Shown in pieces: positions 34,561 through 46,261 of a stretch of DNA of 64,000 nt (the first letter of the stretch is position 1; each line of letters begins with the position of its first letter). Origin of the DNA: Apodemus sylvaticus (lineage: Eukaryota > Chordata > Mammalia > Rodentia > Muridae); contig NC_067481.1 in the NCBI RefSeq assembly GCF_947179515.1, positions 39,843,704 through 39,907,703 of the forward strand. Reading direction: 5' to 3'. Below the pieces are notes generated by a model. The model saw only the letters and a program-made list of their open reading frames with translations. It was not told the DNA's origin and searched no databases. The translations under genes and the position numbers were made by a program.

Positions 34561-35504
34561 ATTTTTTTCTTGTACCTATCTATTCCTTACAAAGGGCTGA
34601 CTAAAGGCAAAAGCTGCTTTGTGTCACTACAGCTATAAACCCCAGTCAAGGGCAGACACCTAAGATGCTGGGTCAAGGCCTCTGTCCCTGTGTTGTTGCA
34701 ATAGTAGAAATACCTGAGTCGCTTCTTGGCAGCAGGTGCTAGGGACTGTACTTGAGAAATAGAGACAAGGTGCAGGGGGCAAGGAGTGGTCCTTGTGCCA
34801 CACATGTGCCCTCTTGAAGAAATGGCTTCCCTTGGTTGACTATTTGTCTGCTTCTGTTACTTATACTTAGAGAGTCAACTCTCAGGGTAGAGCCTTTCCT
34901 TACCCAATCAGATATCAGTGGAGGCCCTACCAAAAATGAAAAAAAAAAAAAAACAGAGAAAAGAAAAGAAAAGATAAAGACTTTGCATCACTTTGATGGC
35001 ATTAATAATATGTTCTGTGGCTCCTGTACTCAGTAGCAGCTACTCAGAGGGTGACTTGCAATGGCCTGGAAATAAAGGGACCAGGGCTCAGCAGGGAATT
35101 TTAGACTTGGTCAAATTAGACATCAGCAGGACTTACTGAGAAAGAAAGGTTTTTTTTTGTTGTTGTAGGTTTGTTTGTTTGTTTTTTAAGTCTGGGAAGC
35201 ATAAGATTTAGCTGAGTAAAGGCACAGGAAGGATGCAGGATGTGAGCCAGCTTTCATCTCAGAAAAATGGGAAAAGCTTCCAGGAAATAGGGAAGAGGGA
35301 GAGTTACTGGAACAACACTGTCAGAGTGCTTCATTTATAAATCCTCTGACTTTTCCCTGCAGCGGCAGGGCTGAGTGGTTGCCCAAGAAACCTATGGTTT
35401 ACACAACTTAACATCTTAACTCTCTGACACTTCATGGAAGCATGCAGGTATGAATGATAAGGAAAATATTAGAAAAAACTTAAATATATTTTATGGTGGA
35501 AAGG

Positions 35505-35508
<4 letters not shown>
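34561..35508. other. Intergenic, no gene recognised
   Basis: Holds an A-rich run at 34939-34975 and a T/GT-rich run at 35151-35188. A fragment like the rodent repeat at 17050 may lie near 34610-34710 in reverse. Nothing coding was seen. Confidence 0.4.
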
Positions 35509-35583
<75 letters not shown>

Positions 35584-35592
35584 TGTGTGTGT
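35509..35592. repeat. (CT)n(GT)n compound microsatellite
   Basis: About 29 CT units pass directly into about 13 GT units. Confidence 0.96.
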
Positions 35593-36859
35593 CTTTGTGC
35601 CCACTTTTACAAATATCTCGTTTGGAAATAATGTTAACTTGTGTTGCAGGTCTGAGAAAGTGGTTCTATATATACTAGTAAAAAAAAAATCCAGGAAAAT
35701 CACAAATTGTAACCACATATGATTATGCTATGCAACAGGAAAGAAAAGAAACATGCGGCCCAAAAAGATAAGGATGGTTCTTTTTTGATGGTGGCATTAA
35801 AGCTTTCTTTAAGATCTTGTTTTTCAGTAGGGGTGAGGGGATGGGATGGGGGCTTCTGGGCGTAGGGGGAACTGGGAAAGGGGATAGCATTTGAAATGTA
35901 AATAAAGAAAATATCCAATCTAACAGATGGATAGCCTTCCCGTAATGCGTATGGATAAATATGTATTCACTGAGAGATTTAAATGTTAACTACATCCAAA
36001 GGTTCTCATGCTTTGAGAAGGGCAGGGGAAGTCACAAGGATGCAGCTAGATTTCTGCTGCACTTTTAGTAACCACATGATTGGGGAAACATTAGTCTTGT
36101 CCAATCACCAGGTGGCAGTTCTGTAATGTTTAAATAGGATATAGTTCATTTCACTATATCTAATGTATGTATCTTAATAAAAATGTGGTATTTTTAAAAA
36201 GACAAAATCTCAATTGTTCATTTTTTTTCTAATGAAGACTTGGGAGCCAGACCCTGGGGTGAAAGCCTGCTAGCTCAGAGAGGCAGAAGAAGCACTTGGC
36301 TAACCTTCTGCCAAGCTGATGTCCCCAAAGGAAAGGGCTCCTTCTCCACACCACCTCAAAACCCCTCAAATTGAATGTCCCCCCATTCTACTTCCTGTGC
36401 ATCTCTCTATCTGTCCCCCTGACTCCTCTCACTCTTTATGATTTTTTTCCATGTCTACTCCCTGTCAACTGGTTGCTTGTTCTGCCCCTTGACCTATGGC
36501 TGATTTTATTTAATCCTGTTTACAATATTCAAGCAGGAATCTCTTGGATTAAAGACATTTGTAGGGTTGAGTCACATTACAAAGAGAAACAGGTTTTTTT
36601 TTTCCAGTAAATTATACAATCTCAAGGTTTACAATGTGACTAAATATTCTGCAACATTTCCCCCTTTCGTCTAAATAAAAAGAAAAGATTTTAACTATAA
36701 CACAGTAAAACTATTTACAAAAATGAATCTATTTCTGCCAAGCTTTCCACAATGTCCAGGTTGGTTGTATTTGGCAGTCTTAGAACTAAGTGTTTTGGGT
36801 TAAAAGTTCTGTAAGATATTCCTGTCAGTCTCATATGAACTCAGCATTTAACAAGCTGA
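35593..36859. other. Intergenic, no gene; 5' flank of ERV fragment
   Basis: AT-rich. From about 36240 to 36600 the sequence is C/T-rich and could be LTR or leader sequence of the retroviral remnant that follows, but I could not fix LTR ends or a primer-binding site. Confidence 0.35.
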
Positions 36860-37490
36860 TGGAGAAACAGATGAGTGGATTAGAAATAGGGCAGATAATG
36901 GATCTCATGTTTATGATGCTACTCTAATAGGAGAAGTAATTTCTAAAAATTTTAAGAAAAATAAAAACGAGTGCAGTTTTAACTGTGGTAAGCAAGGTCA
37001 TTTGAAAAGGGAATGTAGACAAGGTATTCCTAGAAACAATGTTTTTTTTTCCTAGGGATAATACAAAAAGAAGCCTTCTGGAGTATGCAGAAGGTGTGTC
37101 AAAGGCTGGCACTGGACTAATGAATGCAGATCAACAAGGGACAAAGTAACCCTTTGCCATCAGGAGAAACCCTAAGATCCCTGATATCAAATTCAATTTA
37201 ATTGTTTTCTGTCATCTTCAGAAAAACTCATCCACAGAGCAATTAAAAGATTTAATGCCTATTGTTAAAAAAAAAAAAAACAAGACTGCTCTGGATGTAA
37301 TAAGGACAGAGCAGCTTTACCAGAAAACACGTATTCTAAGCAAACTTATATAGATGACCAGAGAGCAGAGCTAAAAATAAAGATAAATGTCATTGGAATG
37401 GAAGGTTTAGTGGACACAGGAGCAGATGCAACAATAATTTCCCCCAAATCTTGACATCCAGATTGGCCTGTTCTGGAGATAAATATGTAA
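36860..37490 (+). mobile_element. Endogenous betaretrovirus-like gag-pro remnant (IAP/ERVK type)
   Basis: Two CX2CX4HX4C zinc knuckles of a nucleocapsid are encoded at 36972-37016 and 37086-37127, in the same frame but separated by stop codons near a poly-T run at about 37041. A retroviral aspartic-protease core (VDTGAD) follows at about 37410. This gag then pro order with paired knuckles is typical of class II (ERVK/IAP-like) elements. The fragment is broken by several stops and truncated on both sides; it is a dead remnant. Confidence 0.8.
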
Positions 37491-38445
37491 TTGTCATCTC
37501 GGAGACTTATTGCTGAATAAGCTCAGCCTTTCTACTTTTTTCTGAACTCTGGCTGGCTTGTTCAACTCAGCTGTTCTGGCTCAACACCTCTCCAAGATGG
37601 CGGATTTGATCTGGCTTCTCTCGGCTTCTCACTGAATTCCTTTGCCTGGCCTCAAACTAACTCTGGCAATTTGTTCTAATCCTTTGTCTCCTTGTTCTCT
37701 AATTTGTTCTGTCTTCACCTACAACCTATCAACTGGTCTCTGTAAAACTGTCCTTGTAAAAGTGTCTCCTCCCTGACCCCTGCTGCTCTCTTAGGTAGCT
37801 CCTGAGTTGTTCTCATGACCCATTCTGTCACACCTTCCTCTGATTTGTCATTTTGTTGCTTGTCAATTAGATGTCACTTTCAAACATGGGTGCTTCCTTG
37901 TAAAGACTAACTTTGCCTTCATTGTTATGGATTAAAGGTGTGTATGGGCATATATTTTTCACAACATACTTTAATAAGGGTTCAATCTCCTTCCTTACCC
38001 CCATCTACCAGATGTAGGTAGATAGGTAGGAAAAGAATGGTTATTAGGATATGGTGGAAGTGGACCTGTTTAGAAATAGTTCTTTGGGAGCAATTCCAAT
38101 CTTTGTTGTTCTCAGTCCAGCCCAGTTGCAAATACCAAACACAAATTGGCAGCTACAGTCCAGTCAGTCCATTTGGCAGACACCACACTTAAAACAGCAA
38201 GGTCTGTTCAATCCAGGAGAAAATGTGAGGCTTGCCAATTGGCCCAAGGTCAAAGAAGCTACAAGAAGCTACAGGAATCTCACAAGAAGTTCTTTGGCAA
38301 ATTTCTCTCTGTAAAGTCACCACAAGTGAAGCTCAGTGATCCCATGTAAGGTGAATCAATACATAAGTGTTGTCAGTGAAGTCTAGTGAGGCAGAGCAAA
38401 GCGAACCAATGCTCTAGCTCCCACCACCTGTGGATTCATATTTAT
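37491..38445. other. C/T-rich LTR-like and unclassified sequence
   Basis: 37500-37930 is strongly pyrimidine-rich with repeated ctctgg/ttctgg text and an aagatggcgga YY1-like motif at about 37594, resembling a retroviral LTR or leader. From 38050 to 38400 the sequence looks like further ERV-internal text with a short repeat (agaagctaca twice at about 38256). No ends fixed. Confidence 0.35.
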
Positions 38446-38637
38446 ATTCTTTTTTTAAAAAAGATTTATTTATTTAGTATATGTAAGTACACTGTAGCTG
38501 TCTTCAGACACCCCAGAAGAGGGCATCAGATCTCGTTACGGATGGTTGGGAGCCACCATGTGGTTGTTGGGATTTGAACTCAGGACCTCTGGGAGGGCAG
38601 TCAGTGCTCTTAACCACTGAGCCATCTCTCCAGCCCT
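38446..38637 (-). mobile_element. B2 SINE, reverse
   Basis: Reads aaaaagatttatttatttag, actgtagctgtcttcagaca, agaagagggcatcagatctc and ccactgagccatctctccag. Near consensus. Confidence 0.92.
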
Positions 38638-39834
38638 CATATTTATATTCTTTCTAAACATCATGTGTCCTTTCATATGTTTGCTATAGCAAAACATCCT
38701 TTTCACCTGTGTTGGCTTTAGCAAAATATTCTTTCGCATGTCTGCCCCAGCAAAACATCATTATAACCTAACTGAATCCCCAAAGAAACCACTAATTTCC
38801 ACTTTATGTGTATAATAAGGGCATGTCTGTATTCCAGCCAGTGAAATTAAAGGTGTGTCATCATAGCTGGATTACACAGACCTAGAAGGTGTTTGGATGT
38901 GATCCTTTGCCAGAGTGGCCGTTTTATTAGATTAAAATTCCTCTACAGAAATGTACTTTACATGACAATGTCTTTCATCTAGATAAAACTTATATATAAT
39001 GTTATAACTATACATTATATTATATAGTTACTGTATTATGATTGAATTATTTTTGTGGAAAAAAGAAAGGGTATACGAAGGAGTCAGGTGTCTGTGGGGT
39101 AATCAGAATCCTTCCATAAGCCCCAAATTTAGATACATTGTTTTAATTAGGTGGCGTAGGCCAGCAGCGTATGAATGGATGCTTGGGAGGTGGAAGAAGA
39201 TCATCCTCATCTACATAGGAAAGCGATACATTTGAGGCCATCCTGGGATGAAGGAAACTCTGTCTCACTCGCCCCACACCTCAAAAGAAAAAGATGATGC
39301 GCTTAATAATTTATTTTATGTGCATCATGAAAAAAATGTATGGTTTTGTAACCACGACCTTTAGCTAATGGAGCAGTTCTCTGTTGAAAGGCTTACTATA
39401 ACATCCTCCTCTCCTGAAGAAACGTCTATCTGTGAGGCTTTTAGTAATTCTGGAGTATGTCTCAAAGGAGCACCACTGCTCCCCACAGTCTCTCAGGAGT
39501 CATGTTCTCATTCCCAAAGGACTATGGGAAAGCTCTAATCTTTATGTTTCAGAGTATTATCAACATCAGTAGAAACATGTGTTTTTTTAAAGACATTAAA
39601 GACCAAAGAAGCAAATCTCACAAAGCATTTAGTATAGAGCCTGGAAAATAAGTGTTTCCTTTGTCAAAGTACACTCAATAAAGTTTTTACTTTTAAATAC
39701 AATGAGTGGAAACTATCTATGATCCCACATTTGCTTCTTGGTTTGATAGTATTTATAATTATTTATAATTACAATTTCATTCTTAGTAATTCACAGGAAT
39801 AATCTCCCCAGAATACCAAGTATTAGTGTTACAC
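38638..39834. other. Intergenic, no gene recognised
   Basis: AT-rich. The phrase agcaaaacatc(c/a)tt recurs at about 38688 and 38749, and a B1-like diverged segment may lie at 39150-39285. No coding evidence. Confidence 0.4.
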
Positions 39835-40773
39835 TGTTGGGGTTCAGGAAATCGCCACACAAACCGTGGGGACATTGATCTCAGTTAAGTTAGGATAGTT
39901 TATTGAACACACTCCCCAAGACTGATCGATCAGGACCAGTCTGTATGGTGGAGTTGGTTAACGTTTGTATTAAGTTAATTGGGTTCCCAAGATTGCCCCA
40001 GATTCCACATGTAAGATGCTGAGGGTCCTTGTCCCCAGCTGGCTTTGATTGGTGTTACTGGCGGCCAATGACTGGGCAGGGAGACAGAGGCAAGACTTTA
40101 GGGTTTGCAGGCAAGGGGACAAGAGAGGAAAAGAGAATGACTATGCCGTGAAAGGAATAAGATCCAGGCTTGAGAGCTGCAGAAGAGAGAGCCCAACAAT
40201 CACGTAAGAGCTGGGGAAGAGGGGCCCAGGGGGCCCTAGGGTAGCAAAGTAATAACTCAGGAGTCTCAGAGGGGAGGCGTTAGCAACATGGAAGTTTGGG
40301 AGGGGCCCAGCCATTGAGCTGATTAAGGCATATTAAATATAAGGCTGCATGTGTGCGTTTCATTCGGAAACCCAGAACACAGGGGCAGGGCAGGTAGCAA
40401 GGAACTCGTGCTGTCAGTGCTGGGGAGATTAGAGCGGATTAATCAATGAATGCAGCAAGTCTGTCCTCAGGCCAGGCTTTTTATAGGGAAAGCCAGGGTC
40501 TAAAGTTCAAAGGCGAGAAGAGAAGTCATACAACATTTTTTGGCTAACTAGACAATCAGCTAACCTTTGAGCCGATTGGTCCTAGATGAGGTAAGAGGGG
40601 AGGGAGGTGGAGGCAGTGAGCCGGGAGTTCCAGTAAACTGAGCTAAAGGAGTATAACTTTTTGGCTTATTAGTAGCATTCTTCAGGGTCAGCTATAGATA
40701 ATTACTTCTGGGAAGTAAACGGGAGACTGAGCACAAAATGGCTACAGTTGTGTTAAAAGGTCAGGCCTCAACA
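39835..40773 (-). mobile_element. Solo LTR of an endogenous retrovirus, reverse orientation
   Basis: The block is bounded by terminal inverted repeats (TGTTGGGG at the left, CCTCAACA at the right). Read on the minus strand it has a U3 start (TGTTGAGGCCTGACC), a TATA box (TATAAAAA, 40485-40478) and a polyadenylation signal (AATAAA, 39904-39899) about 65 bases from the end. That is a complete LTR of about 939 bp. No internal retroviral sequence adjoins it, so it is a solo LTR. A target-site duplication was not convincing. Confidence 0.7.
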
Positions 40774-40917
40774 ACATGATGTTCACTATAGCAATCAGCA
40801 CAGTAGCAAAATGTCAAGTAAATGAAATGGTCATAGGCGGTTATTGGTTAAGTGAATTACAGTAAATCTATTCTTTTGAACTCATAAACTCCACAAAGAA
40901 TAAGGTTTATGCATAGT

Positions 40918-41070
40918 CTAGACAAGGTGATATATACTTTTAATCCCAGTAATTGGGAGACAGAGGCAGGTGGATCTCTGTGAGTTTGAGGCCAACCTGG
41001 TCTACAGAGTGAGTTCCAGAACAGACAGAGCTTCACAGGGAGATCCTGTCTCAAAAAACAAAAAACATCA
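40918..41070 (+). mobile_element. B1 SINE
   Basis: Reads ttttaatcccagtaattggg, agacagaggcaggtggatct, ctggtctacagagtgagttc and ctcaaaaaacaaaaaacatc. Full length, few differences. Confidence 0.9.
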
Positions 41071-41345
41071 AAAAATAGGATTTATTTAGTATTGACACAA
41101 GTGTTACACATAATAGATAATCAGATTATAAAGTACACATTAATTTATCAATGGAGACAACTGTAGATGGCTCGTGTTAATTTCATTACACTTCCTGGCA
41201 GACCTCATCTTTCCTATCCATTGTCTATTGCCTCAGTCCCTTCACCTGTAAAATAATAACACTGGAAACGTTGCAGGAAAGTGCTGAGATTTAAAAGCAG
41301 TAATCAGAAAATGCCTAGCAGAAGTATAGCCCTAGAACTTGATGG

Positions 41346-41480
41346 CCAGCTAAAGTGTAGTGGCTCATGTGTAATGCCTGCTTGTGGAGGTGGAGGGAGG
41401 AGGATTGTTGTGACTTTGACACTAGCCTGGGCTGCTTAGTGAGTTCTGGGCCAGCCTGAGCTACAAAATATCTCACCAAA
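41346..41480 (+). mobile_element. Old B1/proto-B1 SINE
   Basis: Reads gtagtggctcatgtgtaatg, gactttgacactagcctggg and ccagcctgagctacaaaata. Diverged. Confidence 0.6.
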
Positions 41481-41804
41481 TAACAGTATTGCTAAGTCTT
41501 CTTCTTATGATGACCATAAGTCTTTTAGGGAAGTGGTGTATTGCATGAGGTTGTGTATCTCTTAAAAACACCAAACAGTACAGAACAACTTTACACTACT
41601 GTTTCTCAAACGTGTTGTAGCCAGTAAAAATATTTTCCATTTTACAGTATCACTGGGTCATTGGCATAGTGTACTGTGTGGGTTTTCTAACATTTCTTAC
41701 CTTCTAAAGGGTCCTGTGAAGCAGGTCTAAAAGGTATTAAAACTCATAAATGTGAGCAGGGCCACAGTGCCATGGCTTTGCATGGAGGACTGTCAGTGAG
41801 GTGT

Positions 41805-42262
41805 GTATTAGCCTGCTTTCGGTTGCAATAGCAAAATACCTGAAGCTGGGCAATTCTCTTTCTCTCTCTCTCTCTTTTTAAAAGGTTTATTTGGCTTATG
41901 ATTTTAGAATCAGAAGATTAGGTATGACTTGTCAGCTTCTGTTGAGCGCTTTCTCATTACATCAAAACAGAATGGATGGCATCCTGGTATGGAGCCCGTG
42001 TAGAAAGGAGAGATCACATGGTGTTTCAGGAAGAGAGGGGTCAGGAAAACCTAGGCACATACATTTATAACAACTCACTCCAGACAGGCGATTCTAACGA
42101 ACTCCTGCAAGACTCAACCTACCCATGAGACAGATATTACAGAGGTGTGACTCTAATGATCTAGCTAACATCTATTATGTCCCTTCCCCATGCCAATGCC
42201 GTCACACTGGGGACCAAGATAGAAATACATGAACCTTTGGGTGACAGATACTATCCAAACCT
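41805..42262 (-). mobile_element. MaLR-type LTR (MST/MT-like), reverse
   Basis: The plus strand runs from tgtattagcctgctttcggt, with caatagcaaaatacctgaagctgggcaatt-like text, to gatactatccaaacctgtag. This is the layout of reversed mammalian-wide ERVL-MaLR LTRs. A (CT)n run at 41855-41875 interrupts it. Confidence 0.6.
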
Positions 42263-42534
42263 GTAGCAAGAAGCCCAAGGTAGAAGAGGAGAGGGCTGCA
42301 GACTTTCTAGGATTTCATTTGAGATTCACAGCATTCTAAACATGGTGGGTTCTCTTCATATATGAGTAACACTCCGTCTTGATGAAGGATGTCTGCAGAG
42401 ACAGGCCACTCTCACTTTCATTTTCCTGTGTTTTCCCTACCATTATCCAAGACATTATTGTGTCATCTCTAGATAAATGGTTCACATGAAGACTCATCCA
42501 TTTGTCATGACATCACTATGAAATGGGTATTCTT

Positions 42535-42735
42535 AATTTTTTTATTTTATTTTTCAAAAATTAAAATTGTGCACGTGTCAGTATGTAGGTATGTGCATGT
42601 GAGTGTAGGAACTCACAGCGGCCAGCAGGGAGCACCAGTCCCCTGGAGCTGGAATTACAGGTGGTTATCAATCGCCCTAGGTGGTTGCTGGGAACTGAAC
42701 TCAGGTTCTCTAAAAGTTCAGTTCCTGCTCTGAAG
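42535..42735 (-). mobile_element. B2/B3-like SINE, reverse
   Basis: Begins ttttttattttatttttcaa, has ctggagctggaattacaggt and ttgctgggaactgaactcag, and ends in ttcctgctctga. Diverged. Confidence 0.6.
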
Positions 42736-43904
42736 AGAGGACTCTTCTCTCCTGCAGCAAAATAGATATTCTCGACCCAATTATATGGAAACCTAAACTC
42801 TGGGAGCATAAGCAACTTACATGAAAGCAAAAAGCTAAGAAAGAATGGACAGAGCTTGTGAGGGAAGACTTCCACAGGGAGATTCCAGAAGAAACCTCGC
42901 CACACCTAGCAGCCATGCATACCCACAGGCCAGGAGAATGGCGACAGCCTCGGAATACCGCCCCCACCCGGACTTCAGGCATTTCATGAGTAGCTTTAGG
43001 TACCTGATTAGGGAAAGAGGGGGTTACAGAGAAAGCTCAACCATCCAGAAGGAAGATACACAGGGAAGAGTTTCTCTTTTTTTGCACAGAGCAGAAGAAA
43101 TCATCCCGAGTGCATTGCTGTGCTGTGAGTCACATTTGTGGCCACTGCTCAGGAATGCTGGGTGCTTTTCCTCTTTCATCTTTCTGTGCAGCATAGGGGG
43201 AAAGTGCAGAAAGAGACAGACATTGACTTCTTGTGAGGTGTGGCATGGTTTGCAGGAAAGAGTTTTGGCTTTGGAAGCAAAGACACCAGCTAGGCCATTC
43301 ATAAACTATGCATTTGAACTAAGGGTAGTATTCATTTAGAAATATTGTGTTGTGAAGATTAAGGGAAGAAAGGTGAACTTTGCAGGGATTCTCTCATTCT
43401 GCACTACATAGTATCAGCCAGCAGATGGCGCAATGGACTCCACAACCACGGTCCCTAATTTTTGCTCTTGAGGCAAAACCCAGACTGCTTCCTCCAGACC
43501 AAGGGCCAGGACACCAATCTTTAGTGCAAACTGGTAGACTCGGACACCACTAAGTGTGATTTGGATGAAGTCATTAACTTGGTCCAGTGAAGAGTGCATG
43601 GAAAGATTTAGTTTGTGAGAATCATTTGGTGGCTAAATATCAAGAAGTTTAAGTGTCTGTGGGTCTAGAGTTAGTGGGTAGAATTGGCAAAAAATGATGT
43701 TTGTCCTTTGTGGGAGGGGTGGAACTTTGGAAATATATCCATGGCTAGGGAATGATGACCAGGGCAAATGGGCTGGCTATAGTTCATCGTGATGGGTCCT
43801 CTTCCTTCTCTCCACCCCTGTCCTCGCTTACACTGCTTCATCCCAGGCCTAGAAAGAGGAGAGCCGTTCAATTAAGCGTCTGGGCCTTAGATATCATAAA
43901 AGTT
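42736..43904. other. Intergenic, no gene recognised
   Basis: Contains a plus-strand ORF of 164 codons (42845-43339), but there is no family resemblance, no splice context and antisense ORFs of similar quality. Treated as non-coding. Confidence 0.4.
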
Positions 43905-44135
43905 TTTTAAAAATTCTTTTTTTTTTTAGCATAGAATAGAGTTTATTTAGGGCACAGGGAGGGGATTTAAGAGAGTAGTAGAGGTAGAGAAAGGCAGAGA
44001 GAAGGGGAGAGTAGAGAAGTAGAGTCCGGCCATGACCACGTGGAAAGAGAAGGGAAGGGAAGGTAAAGGGGGAAGGGAAGAGCCCAAGAGGGCAAGAGAG
44101 AACAAGAGAACAAGAGAGTAAGAGTTAAAAAAACT
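43905..44135. repeat. Purine-rich repeat, probably LTR-derived
   Basis: Starts agaatagagtttatttaggg, then a long A/G-rich stretch broken by tagagtccggccatgaccac. This text is common in mouse LTR-type repeats; family not named. Confidence 0.45.
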
Positions 44136-44631
44136 CTATTATTCTGTGGTTAAAATGCATTAATTTCCCATGAATAAATCTAGCAAATTATCTGCTGAAA
44201 ATTACATATTATAAAAAAATTAAGAGACTTAACAAATGGAGACACAAACCTTGTTCAGGGTTAGAGGAGCTTCCATGTGTGATACTGAGCTACACATTGA
44301 ATGCACAGTTAAAATACTGCAAAGACTTTTAAAATGAAAAAAAATTCTGAGATTTACATGAGCATTCCAAAAGGCAATAATAACCAAGATAATTCTAGAC
44401 AGTCATGGGATTTAAGGTTCTCTCTATACAGACTTACAATGTATTGTAAATGGAGACACAATAGCAACTGATCTAAGTGAGAGAAACAACTGCCTTCCAG
44501 TCTACAGGAAGGGGGCCCCAGCAGCACAAACAAATGTTAAAGAAAGAATGACTGTGGAAGTTAGTCTGGTTCTTCCTCCCAGCACCATGTTCCCAGAAAT
44601 AAGACTCAGCTGAAGATAGTCTTGACCATAT

Positions 44632-44745
44632 AGCTAGGCTCCTGTCTGGCTAGAGCATGACTTACTATAACCCCATTACTCTGTGTACAGCTAGGCTCCT
44701 GTCTGGCTAGAGCATGACTTACTAGAACCCCATTACTCTGTGTAC
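44632..44745. repeat. 57-bp direct tandem duplication
   Basis: Unit 1 (44632-44688) and unit 2 (44689-44745) are identical except one base (actaTaacc against actaGaacc). The units begin agctaggctcctgtctggct. A recent head-to-tail duplication. Confidence 0.95.
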
Positions 44746-44819
44746 ATTCTGACACATGGCTGATCACCTGTGCTCAGGCACCATGTGTGTGTCTCCTCAC
44801 ATCTTCTCGCGGTGAATCT

Positions 44820-46261
44820 CCGGCACCTCATTCTTTTTTTTTTTTTTTTTTAATATTTTTATTTTCTATATTCTTTATTTACATTCCAAATGATTTCCCC
44901 TTTCCCGGATATCCCCTCCCCATATGTCCCATAAACCTTCTTCTGTCCATCCATTCTCTGATCACCTCCCTCCTTTTTCTCTGTCCTTATATTCCTCTCC
45001 AATGCTAGGTCAATCCTTTCCAGGATCAGGACCCTCTCAATACTTCTTCATGGGAGTCATTTGTTATGCGATTTGTGCTTTGGGTATTCAGGGCTTCTGG
45101 GCTAATTAATATCCACTTATCAGAGATTGCATTCCATGTGTATTCTTTTGTGACAGGGTTACCTCACTTAGGATGATATTTTCCAGATCAAACCATTTGC
45201 CTAAAAATTTTGTGAATTCATTGTTTCTAATTGCTGAGTAGTATTCCATTGTGCAAATATACCACATTTTCTGTATCCATTCCTTCTTTGAGGGGCATCT
45301 GGGTTCTTTCCAGCTTCTGGCTATTATAAATAAGGCTGCTATGAACATAATGGAGCGTGTGTCTTTATTGCATGCCGGGTATATGCCCAGGAGAGGTATA
45401 GTAGGGTCCTCCGAAACTGTCATGTCCAGTTTTCTGAGGAACCGCCAGACTGATTTCCAGAGTGGTTGTACCATCTTACAGCCACACCAGCAGTGGAGGA
45501 GTGTTCCTCTTTCTCCACATCCTCACCAACACCTGCTGTCTCCTGAGTTTTTGACTTTAGCCATTCTGACTGGTGTAAGGTGAAATCTCAGGGTTGTTTT
45601 GATTTGCATTTCCCTAATGACTAATGATGTTGAGCACTTCTTAAGGTGCCTCTCGGCCATCTGAATTTCTTCAGGTAAAAATTCTTTGTTAAGATCTGTA
45701 CCCCATTTTTTAATAGGGTTATTTGGTTCCCTGGGGTCTAACTTCTTGAGTTCTTTGTATATATTGGATATTAGCCCTCTATCAGATGTAGGGTTGGTGA
45801 ATATCCTTTCCCAATTTGATGGTTGCCATTTTGTCCTTTTAACAGTGTCCTTTGCCTTACAGAAACTTTGTAATTTTATGAGGTCCCATTTGTCAATTCT
45901 TGATTTTAGAGCATAAGCTATTGGTGATCTGTTCAGGAACTTTTCCCCTGTGCCCATGTCCTCAATGGTCTTCCCCAGTTTCTTTTCTATTAGTTTCAGT
46001 GTGTCTGGTTTTACATGGAGGTCCTTGATCCACTTGGAGTGAAGTTTAGTACATGGAGATAAGAATGGATCAATTCGCATTCTTCTGCATGCTGACCTCC
46101 AATTGAACCAGCACCATTTGTTGAAAAGGCTATCTTTTTTCCACTGTATGTTTTCGGCTCCTTTGTCGAAGATCAAGTGACCATAGGTGTGTGGGTTCAT
46201 TTCTGGATCTTCAATTCTATTCCATTGGTCCACTTGTCTGTCACTGCCGGCACCTCATTCT
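44820..46261 (-). mobile_element. 5'-truncated young LINE-1 with 15-bp target-site duplication
   Basis: Perfect direct repeats ccggcacctcattct at 44820-44834 and 46247-46261 flank the insert. Read on the minus strand, the insert holds the C-terminal part of L1 ORF2 (46233 down to about 45110), the 3' UTR (to about 44855) and a poly-A tail (poly-T at 44835-44850). The ORF2 part is the cysteine-rich C-terminal domain past the reverse transcriptase; it stays in one frame with a single in-frame TGA at 45525-45523. The 5' part (ORF1, endonuclease, RT) is absent, so it cannot move on its own. Confidence 0.95.

Noticed and set aside
35450..35722. Ser/Leu-rich and Arg/Glu-rich ORFs
   Set aside because: Translation of the (CT)n(GT)n tract on both strands.
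42845..43339. 164-codon plus-strand ORF
   Set aside because: Lies in intergenic sequence with an antisense ORF of similar quality, and no family resemblance.
45106..46233. Two adjacent minus-strand ORFs as host genes
   Set aside because: They are the C-terminal part of L1 ORF2, in one frame interrupted by a single stop.
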